Shown here piece by piece: positions 46,133 to 64,000 of a DNA stretch of 64,000 bases (position 1 is the first letter of the stretch; each line of letters begins with the position of its first letter). This stretch comes from Thereva unica (taxonomy: Eukaryota; Arthropoda; Insecta; Diptera; Therevidae): assembly GCA_949987705.1 (NCBI GenBank), contig OX465282.1, forward strand, positions 2,592,501-2,656,500. The letters run 5' to 3'. The notes beneath the pieces are model-generated. The model worked only from the letters and a program-made list of their open reading frames with translations. It did no database searches and had not been told where the DNA came from. The translations under genes and the position numbers were made by a program.

Positions 46133-46829
46133 TTTAAATTTTACTAGCATAGGGCTAGTGGACCACAAAGGTCTCTTACTGGTCCCAGCCTTGAAGCTAC
46201 ATCGACCACGAATCAATGATATAAACAACTTTAATTGGCCTCCTAAATTTCCTCTTTGTTAACTAACTATCCCATGCAACGTGGCCAAAACGCAGCTGGG
46301 AATTACGTTTTTTTTAAAACAGTTGATATAGTTTGTCAGTGTAGTCAAAGTTAGATGAGGTCTAATCAGGCTTTAAAGGATTAATCAATAATAAAATATA
46401 ACCTTGATGTATTAAAGATGTCACCTTTACTGCCATTTAGTAGATTAAATCCTCATCATTCAGTGGAACACAAAAAGATAGTTTAATGATAGGTTACATG
46501 GATTATGAAGCTCTAACAGACTAGGAAAGATAAATTCTAGTGTATATCGAGCTAATGCTGGAACAATGATAAACAAAGAAAATTTTTTCCATTGATTGGG
46601 ATGTTGGTGTGACACGTAGACACCCATACCGACTCAGGTTCAGGGATAAAATAAAGATAGACACTTAAGATATGAAGGTAGATTGTACTGGACGTACACA
46701 CTTGAAACTGTAAGATATGAAAACAGATCAATATAGACAATCTATTTACTTAGATTAGAAGACTTCTTGCTGGAATTGACTTCACTCAGAGGAGAGTCCT
46801 TTGGAGTGAAAACTTAAAGGGCTGATGTG

Positions 46830-48419
46830 TTAATCCTTTTTTAGAGTCGAGAACCAATAATTGGTTGTACCTGAACTCGTTTCCCTTATTAATGGAGGTT
46901 GTAAGGACCTATATTTTTCGAGGCCAGTATTATCTTGGAGTATCCTTGAGGAGATCCTAGAACTGATCGATTCACAATCCGAGTCCTCAATGAGAGGATC
47001 TATATTTCCCTTTCCTGCGACATCAGCCACTGAAGATTTCTTCTTAGGCCTTTTTTTCCACGTTTTAGGCCTCTTCGGAGATTCTTTACCTTTGTTTTCT
47101 TCAGCATGGAACAGGTTATTTATATCTAAACCCACACCCCGTGCTTGCAATTCCCCAGAACGTGTAGGGCTTATACCGTTTACAGTCCCTTTCTTACGAT
47201 ATTGAGCATTGAGAAGTCTATTCTTTGCCTTGTAGATCCTAAGCGCGTCCGATCTTGCATAGTTGCCCCTTCGCATTATTGTAACTAATTCCTTTTCTTT
47301 GAGCCACACGGGGCACACTTTCTCAAATGCTCCATGGTTTCCTTTGCAATTTGCACATTTAGCGGCTTTGACGCAATTTCTTCTTTCTTCACAATTTTGC
47401 GTTCCGCACTTACCACAGATCGTCCATTTGGATCTGCATTCCTTGCTGAGGTGGCCAAACCTCTGACATCTGAAACACCTTACAGGGGGGGAGACAAATT
47501 TGTTCGTTTTGAGACTCGAGTAATATAGTTTAATTTTTTCTGGGATCTTGTCTCCACTTACATAAATTTTTATTTTATTCACCTCTTTAGTGACCACCCT
47601 CCCTTCAGAAAAGGTTTTCCACTTTAATCTGAAGCACCTTCTGAAATTGATTGAGGGATTGCATAATCTTAAAGCCTCAATCAGTTCTTCTTCACTCAGT
47701 CCTAAATCCACGCCATGAACAATAAAGGGAGTGGCTACTAGACCCAGCGGAATGTATGCTCTGAAAGTTGAGTCTACGGGGCACTTATTAATGAAATTAT
47801 TTGCATTTTCTGCAGAGTCAAAGATGACTTTACATTTGTGTTTTGCAGTATAGGGAATTGAAAGTACACCCTTTGTGGTTGATAATAAGAAATTTCCCAA
47901 GGAAAGAGGGTTCAGGCTTTTGTTCTCACTTGAATCAGGGTTGATATGCCGGACTATAACTGTGAAGGGACCAACATCGTTTTTGTTGTATTCAATTGGG
48001 ATCTTATTGGTAGAAATAGATGGATTGTTTGGTAAAATCCGTAAAGCTTCAGCTAAATTTTGTTGAGTGATCCCTATCGTAGCTGATGAGTCTTGAGAGG
48101 ACAAGGTTGGAGATTTGCCCAGAGTATCACTTTTACACTTCAACGATGCGCCTACCTTCTCTGTTCCTTTTAGGTTTTTTTTGACAGGAACTACAGCTTT
48201 GGGCTGCACCATAGGTCTTAATTCAGGGACTACCTTAATTATGCTTGGTGGTGCGCCTTTTTTGTTAATTAACCTAGCTGACGTTCTTTTAGTGACACTT
48301 ATTTTTTCCTTTCGATTTTCCCCGGATATAAGAGGAGAATTTTTTTTATCCATTTTAATAAAGTAAAGGGAGTAACGGTTGGATGGGTGTGAAGATTGAA
48401 GACCCAAAACTGGAGGCAA
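46830..48419 (-). CDS. Intact gag-like ORF1 of a non-LTR element (529 codons)
   Basis: The frame is open for 1.59 kb. Translation may start at the first Met (48419) or at MDKKNSPLISG (48353), which begins the basic leader. The middle (about residues 150-290) resembles the RRM-like region of I/Jockey ORF1 proteins. Zinc knuckles follow: CFRCQRFGHLSKEC, CGKCGTQNCEERRNC and CANCKGNHGAFEKVC. The C-terminus is basic and ends WFSTLKKD. ORF1 proteins coat LINE RNA. On the minus strand downstream (left of 46830) I find no endonuclease or RT, so ORF2 is missing. All neighbouring TE frames are broken, which makes this one stand out. It could be a recent 3'-deleted copy or a co-opted gene. Upstream (48420-49200) is A-rich. 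Confidence 0.85.
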   Translation of the reverse strand: MPPVLGLQSSHPSNRYSLYFIKMDKKNSPLISGENRKEKISVTKRTSARLINKKGAPPSIIKVVPELRPMVQPKAVVPVKKNLKGTEKVGASLKCKSDTLGKSPTLSSQDSSATIGITQQNLAEALRILPNNPSISTNKIPIEYNKNDVGPFTVIVRHINPDSSENKSLNPLSLGNFLLSTTKGVLSIPYTAKHKCKVIFDSAENANNFINKCPVDSTFRAYIPLGLVATPFIVHGVDLGLSEEELIEALRLCNPSINFRRCFRLKWKTFSEGRVVTKEVNKIKIYVSGDKIPEKIKLYYSSLKTNKFVSPPVRCFRCQRFGHLSKECRSKWTICGKCGTQNCEERRNCVKAAKCANCKGNHGAFEKVCPVWLKEKELVTIMRRGNYARSDALRIYKAKNRLLNAQYRKKGTVNGISPTRSGELQARGVGLDINNLFHAEENKGKESPKRPKTWKKRPKKKSSVADVAGKGNIDPLIEDSDCESISSRISSRILQDNTGLEKYRSLQPPLIRETSSGTTNYWFSTLKKD

Positions 48420-49480
48420 GTGGTTGGTTAGAGTAAAAAAATTGAAGTACCCAACGGAATTCTATTGAATTTATGAAATTTTATATGAAAACTAAAGCTA
48501 AATTTCGATTTAATATCGAACTGAAACTGCCACTATCTAACAAAAATAAAAATCACTAAAACATTAACATGTCACAAGGTGAGACGGTAATTTCATCATA
48601 TATCTAAAAAAAAAAAAAAAAGAAAGGAAAAAAAAAACAAGCAATGGAAAAAATTTTCTATTCTTAGGTAAAATAACGGGATTTGAAGAATGCCGCTATA
48701 CCAGGATTCAGTAAATTACAACGTAATGTTTAATTTTGTCAAACAATGTATTGGTAACAAAATAGCGGGACTCACTAACCACATGGATCACTAAAAATTC
48801 TAAAAAAAAAAAATTCCATAAAAGGCAGTAAAGGTGGCCAGGTGCTTTGAAAATAGCAAAGGAAACTCAAAAATTTACACTAGAAAATCTAAAAAAAGAA
48901 AAAAAAAAGAAAGCACCTAAAAAAGAAAAATTTTGTATGCAATAAAAAAAAAAAAAAAAAAAATTTTAAAAGCTTATCACAAAAGCACATGTAAAAGAGA
49001 ATGTAAAAACTTAAAACACTTGACTGAACGACATTCTTTTACAACTAATTAACAAACAAAATCAATAAATAATTAATAAATAATTAATAAATAATGAAAA
49101 CCAGAAAGAAAAAACAAAATTAATTTTAAAAAGAAACACTTCGTCTATAAAGCACTGAACTGTAAAAACACTTTAAAAAGAAAAAAAAGGAAAAGCACTG
49201 ACTAGCCTATCCACTAACGTGTGACCAAGTCGGAGTCCAAAGAGGAAGTGTACATCAATTTATAAAATTCGAGTGTGAATATCGTCAATTCAGACATAAA
49301 GTAAATAAAACCAAGCTCAGAGAGCCTAAAAACTTGCACCCACAGCAACAGTGAGTTGTCTGATTTCCTCCTCAAAATCTACAACTATTTGGTCAGATTT
49401 CCCACTTTCGACGACTCTCTCACAATGTAGGGAAAGGTATTAACGACACATTTTAATCATCTTCTAGAAACTAAATTGGC
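48420..49480. other. A-rich leader region upstream of the ORF1
   Basis: On the plus strand this stretch has many poly-A runs, the longest near 48946-48963. Relative to the minus-strand ORF1 it would be 5' leader. No host gene or TIR pair is visible. Confidence 0.4.
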
Positions 49481-49489
49481 GGCTTAAAG

Positions 49490-50500
49490 TCTTTATCCAA
49501 GGTCAACGAGGAGACGAAACTGATCACCAACGAAGATGTTGTGGCAAGGAGCCCAGACCCTGAACGAGCAGACAATCGTCTCTCTCAGACGAATTGGAGG
49601 GTGCTCAATTTTTCAACGAAAGGACTGCAAATACGAGCAGCTACAACTGTGGGAAAAAACTCACTCTAGGTTCTCCTAATCTCCACAACCAGAGTCTGTC
49701 TATCTCTTCCGGACCATCTCACTATTTACCATCGCTTCACTTACTTACTACCATAACGAAAATTGGAACAACCTGGTCAGTAAAATATTGGGACAGAAGA
49801 ATAAAAAAAATTGACGCAGCAAACAAGGCAAGGCAGTACACAAGAAGGATACAAAAAACTGCGGCGAAGCGTTACCAACAAATTAAACACGGCGCTTCTT
49901 GACAAGGAAATCCCGACAACTTATTTCCTTAAGGGAGCCCCAAAATACGCTGATCCAACTTGGATAAGCAACCTATTCCTATTTCACTGGATTGTGAAGT
50001 AGTATCCCCTCGGAGAAAGAAGTCAAAACAACTCAGAAACTTAAGGTGGTTTTGCCTTCCAAATATGATTGGCTGCTCCTGAACTCAACATCGGACGCCT
50101 TTTCAGATGGAAAAATCTCAGCCTCAGCCATTGGAACAATAAAAGCAGTGGAACTAAGCAAGTTAGATCTAAGATGAGTAGTTCCTCTGACAATAGATCC
50201 AAGATAAATATCTCCTCTACCCGGTCTTACTAAACCTTGGTTTAATTCTAAATAGCTTAGTTTAGATGTAAGCTCCAATAGATCTAGTACCTGCAAAACC
50301 TTCTAAAAAGTGTCCTGCCCACTTTAAATCCAATATTATATCCTCCAACTTCCCTATGCAAATAAATAGCCGTAATCCATTGATTTCCTATCCAAATTTC
50401 TATAAGTACTAACGATTTGTTTTATCCTCTGTTGTATTTAGTTTAAGTATACCTTGTTTAGCGAATAAATAAATACATATTGACCGGCATGCGTGTATTC
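49490..50500 (+). other. Unclassified repeat, possibly retroelement end
   Basis: Frames on the plus strand contain DAANKARQYTRRIQKTAAKR (about 49820-49880), a basic helix-like text, and LDKEIPTTYF. They look like a protein scrap of a transposon but no family is recognised. The region ends near GTATACCTTGTTTAGCG and AATAAATAAATACA (about 50465-50480), which could be a transcript end. Confidence 0.3.
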
Positions 50501-50559
50501 ATTCTAGATTCCTCCTTATCCATAAAGCGGTTCCTTTCTGTGCCGCCTCCTAACGCGGC

Positions 50560-51520
50560 CAAGGAATTGTTGGGAGACAGTAAAAATGTGTCAGGTTAGT
50601 TGCGCCCTAAATTATCATTTATTAAGGGATAGGAAAGGCGACGGATCCCACCTGAAAGCTTTGCCTGCAGGCTTGAGTCTGACCCTCCTATTCTGTTTGA
50701 GTGCCCCGTCATATGAATTACTGTACAGATTGGAAGTGGGCATACTTGGCCCTTATTGACCGTGTATAGGCAAGGGTGATGAATTTTGGTATTGGGTATG
50801 GATGTTCAGCGTTGTTTGCTGGAGTCTCTCCGTGTCCAGGGCCTTTTGGATTAAATTATCCAGGCTGACATCGCCTGCTGCCGACAAGTATTGGCATAAT
50901 TATGGGTGGTTGATCCCTCCTTTTAGCGCGTTTTTAGCAGTCTTTCAAATGCACCTTGACGTTGGTGCATCTGTGTCATATTTGGTTGTAGCGGCTTCCA
51001 CGTAGAGGGGCATCTCTTGCTTTACTTGCGTAGTGTATGCGGTGAGGGGCTGCACAAGGAACTGATGGAGTGTTATTCGCGTAGCCTTTCGGCTTCCTCG
51101 AAATTGGCTGGCTGGGGGAGGCTATCTCTCCTAAGTCTGGTAGGGAGTATTTGGATAAATGCCTCCTTTTCAGTTTTTGTGAGACACTGCTGGACTCCGC
51201 GACAGCAACCTATAAACATTTGCAGCTCGATCGTCAGGGTCGGACTTTGCCCGCCCGAAAATAGTATTTATGTATTCGTCTGCCATGGCTGTGCTTAGTA
51301 AGGGTTTCTTTCCTTCTTCTGGTATGTTGTCCTTTTGGTCAGTAAGGGACAAGTTTACCAAATTTGAAAGATTTTCGGTGGAACGGCGGGGGTTGAACGG
51401 TTGTCTTCTTGTTCATAAATATTAATACTAGTTTCTACGCTTTCTAAATCGGCCCTTTCGCCTAGAAGAGGGTGCTCGAGAGAAATTTAGCTAACTCTTC
51501 TCTAAACTTGAGGGTGCTCT
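50560..51520 (-). pseudogene. Gag-like retroelement debris, minus strand
   Basis: Reading leftwards: NLSLTDQKDNIPEEGKKP, ADEYINTIFGRAKSDPDD and AANVYRLLSRSPAVSHKN, later QFLVQPLTAYTTQVKQEMP and SLDNLIQKALDTERLQQTLN. The style is that of a capsid-like gag of an LTR element, with stops between pieces. No protease, RT or LTR was found nearby, so the class is unsure. Confidence 0.4.
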
Positions 51521-52021
51521 TTTTTAAACTCTCTATTTCCGGCAGGCGGTTTTTGCGATTTCTATTTGACTCGCGTTCTACTGCCTGACACGCGGTGATA
51601 TTTATGTCACCTGCCTCGAGCGCTCTCTTTAAAATTTGATATAAACTTACGACTTACTTGTTGGCTCTTCCTGTCTCCTAATAAGGTGTCGCTTCTCAGT
51701 TGCCTAGATGATTCTGCTGCTGTGGTCGTTGATGTGTCGCCTGCCTGGTTGAACTGTGGGGTGTCGTTGGACCCTGTTGCTGTTGAAGGGCCTGCTGTTG
51801 TACGGTGGTCCCTCGGTGGAGGAATTTCTAGTTGGTTTGAGTCCCCTGGTTAGCCCTGTGACGTAGGGCGTTTCCTGGGCACGGGTGAAACTCGCTTTAA
51901 GTCCCTCGATCTAAAAATTAGGGGGGTAATCGAATGCTCACAGAGGCGCATAAAGTTGGTTATCCCGAAGGTTGGTTCGACTATCCGGGGTTAACGGCCT
52001 TGTCGATCTTGCGGGAAGGAC
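51521..52021. other. Unassigned repeat-like sequence
   Basis: GC-richer than its surroundings with runs of GTTG/CCTG words, probably linked to the gag-like debris to its left. No conserved motif is readable. Confidence 0.3.
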
Positions 52022-52215
52022 TATGACAGAAGGAATATAAAGAGGGAAGAAGAAAGAAGGAAAGTTATGTAGGTGGGAAAGTGGAAAAAGCGAAGGACTG
52101 TGGCGCTGCCGGGATTCGATGGTAGCACCCTATAAGCTATAAGCCATAGCAACGTCTAAAGAATTCCTCACTGCGGCGTCCTAGGCACGTTGTCTTTACC
52201 ACTATGCTGTTGCCA
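52022..52215 (-). mobile_element. tRNA-derived SINE, copy 2
   Basis: On the minus strand box A-like CAGCATAGTGGTAAAGAC is at about 52210 and a box B relative (CCATCGAATCCCGG) at about 52120. The body (CAGTCCTTCGCTTTTTCCAC, then CCCACCTACATAACTTTCC, CTTCTTTCTTCTTCCCTC) aligns nearly perfectly with the plus-strand copy at 37812-37890. Two copies in opposite orientations with the same head-to-body order support a real SINE family. Confidence 0.8.
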
Positions 52216-52464
52216 AAGCTGCTAGAATCATGTTTTATGCATGCCGAGCACTAGAGGACTACAACCATTGCGGGTGTCGAATTCTCTCAGGGCCACCTCA
52301 ATACCCTTGGTACTGGAAGGAAACATAGAGACCTAGAGTATTGGATGTATATGTTAGCATGCATTCTCAGGTCTTAAGGACGAAGGATAAGAAGCTGATC
52401 GACCAATAATTCCTTGCCGTTTCGTGTCTACTTCTATCTGCCATCGAAATGAAGACCACTTTGA

Positions 52465-52693
52465 CCCCTGTGTTGAAAATCGAGTCGTCACGACACGACG
52501 TCGTTTGAGTTGAAGAAAGTAAAGTTTCAGTCGAATCACGAATTTCAGTACGTGGGCCTAAACTCAACTTAGCATTTCTGCTCTAGATCCCTGTGCTGAA
52601 AGTCGTAATTCGACCGAAACGTAATTTTCTTCAACTCAAACGACTTGAAACAACTTATCCCGAAACACGAGTCGACTTTTATCAGCACAGGGG
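52465..52693. mobile_element. Two short MITEs in inverted orientation
   Basis: CCCCTGTGTTGAAAATCG (52465) and TCAGCACAGGGG (52693) are the outer ends. Between them CGAATTTCAGTACGTGG (about 52547) and CCCTGTGCTGAAAGTCG (about 52587) are inner ends of the same kind. Each unit of about 100 bp has GTTTGAGTTGAAG or its reverse complement inside, so the two units are inverted relative to each other. The family recurs at 9668-9912. Confidence 0.7.
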
Positions 52694-53225
52694 CCTTTAC
52701 TATTTGTTCTACAGATGTTCCACTTTATACAAAATTGTGTCCCTACCAAATTGCTGGTTGGGATTTATCATAACTCCCAGTGTACAGCTTTCGATTCACA
52801 TGTTCTACAAAGCTTCCGTGCAGCTGACTAAGACCTCTGTCGATGGGCAAAGCAAGAGAAGCTTCAGAATTGCCAGAAGTGAGACGTGGCTGCAGCCTTT
52901 TCTCCCAAAATACTTCATCCGCCTTTAATATCCGCTGCCTGTGGATTTTTGTGGAGCTAATTCTCGAACAATTTAAAACACAAAGTAAAGGATAAAAATA
53001 CTTTTGTTTTTATTTATTTTAGTCTTCTTATTCTAAATAAATTTCTTATAAAAGTCAATTGAAATTTTCCTTGTAAAATTTTCATTGTTTTCTTTTCCGT
53101 CCGCTCAATATATTAAGAAAATATTTCATCTTTTTTCATTTTATTTTAACAAAAAAAAAACTTTTAACAAAATTCCCCCACAAAAAGAAAAATCAGTTTT
53201 TATTCATGTGTGTGTTTTATACATC

Positions 53226-63975
<10,750 letters not shown>

Positions 63976-64000
63976 TTAAAGAAATTAAAAGAGTATTTAT

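Noticed and set aside
47263..48366. Plus-strand ORFs opposite the gag-like frame
   Set aside because: They are shadows of the 529-codon minus-strand ORF1, whose zinc knuckles show the true frame.

Overview
The window is nuclear DNA of an insect, almost certainly a fly (Diptera, probably Brachycera). Four conserved host genes are broken into exons by GT-AG introns (one intron is GC-AG), and their products resemble the Drosophila proteins closely. Everything between them is AT-rich sequence packed with decayed transposable elements. There are no operons, CRISPR arrays or phage genes. The genus cannot be fixed from the sequence alone.

Host genes, left to right. (1) RhoGDI, minus strand, 13307-18020: four coding exons give a complete protein of 199 residues, and intron 3 is full of LINE debris. 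(2) Ctf8, plus strand, exons at 39064, 44145 and 44335: 146 residues, the small subunit of the Ctf18-RFC clamp loader. (3) haywire/XPB, plus strand, 39370-42580: four exons, 792 residues, the TFIIH DNA translocase. The whole gene lies inside intron 1 of Ctf8 if the tiny first Ctf8 exon is right. (4) Enhancer of zeste, minus strand, 53226 to beyond the right edge: the last six exons, including the CXC and SET domains, are here and the N-terminal part lies past 64000. A 6.6 kb E(z) intron carries a dead piggyBac element and CR1/Jockey-like LINE debris.

Mobile DNA by region. 1-13 kb: an RTE-like LINE, a LINE with an RNase H domain (6.65-9.4 kb) interrupted by a 744-bp hAT element with perfect 8-bp target duplications, two copies of a 320-350 bp MITE, a 967-bp TIR element and a 621-bp fold-back element. 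13-18 kb: an R1-like LINE with an inserted 236-bp hairpin, then a second LINE tail with RNase H. 18-29 kb: a minus-strand LINE with DUF4780-like ORF1 and RNase H, two abutting MITEs, and a 2.6 kb composite of hAT ends, ORF1 debris and a LINE tail, flanked by 243-bp direct repeats. 30-38 kb: several LINE pieces in both orientations, a 126-bp hairpin MITE and one copy of a tRNA-derived SINE. 42.7-44 kb: a mariner fragment abutting a Ty3/gypsy fragment inside Ctf8 intron 1. 45-52 kb: LINE ORF1 pieces, one of them a fully open 529-codon gag-like frame without ORF2, and gag-like debris. 52-64 kb: more MITEs, two SINE copies, an R1-like piece, piggyBac and CR1/Jockey-like LINEs around the E(z) exons.

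Functional links: XPB, E(z) and Ctf8 act in transcription/repair, Polycomb silencing and sister-chromatid cohesion; RhoGDI controls Rho GTPases in the cytosol. They share neighbourhood, not a pathway. The most notable observations are the same-strand nesting of haywire in Ctf8, the intact orphan LINE ORF1, the 243-bp repeats bracketing a TE composite, a perfect 84-bp palindrome without spacer, and several apparently undescribed MITE/SINE families whose insertions can be timed by nesting.
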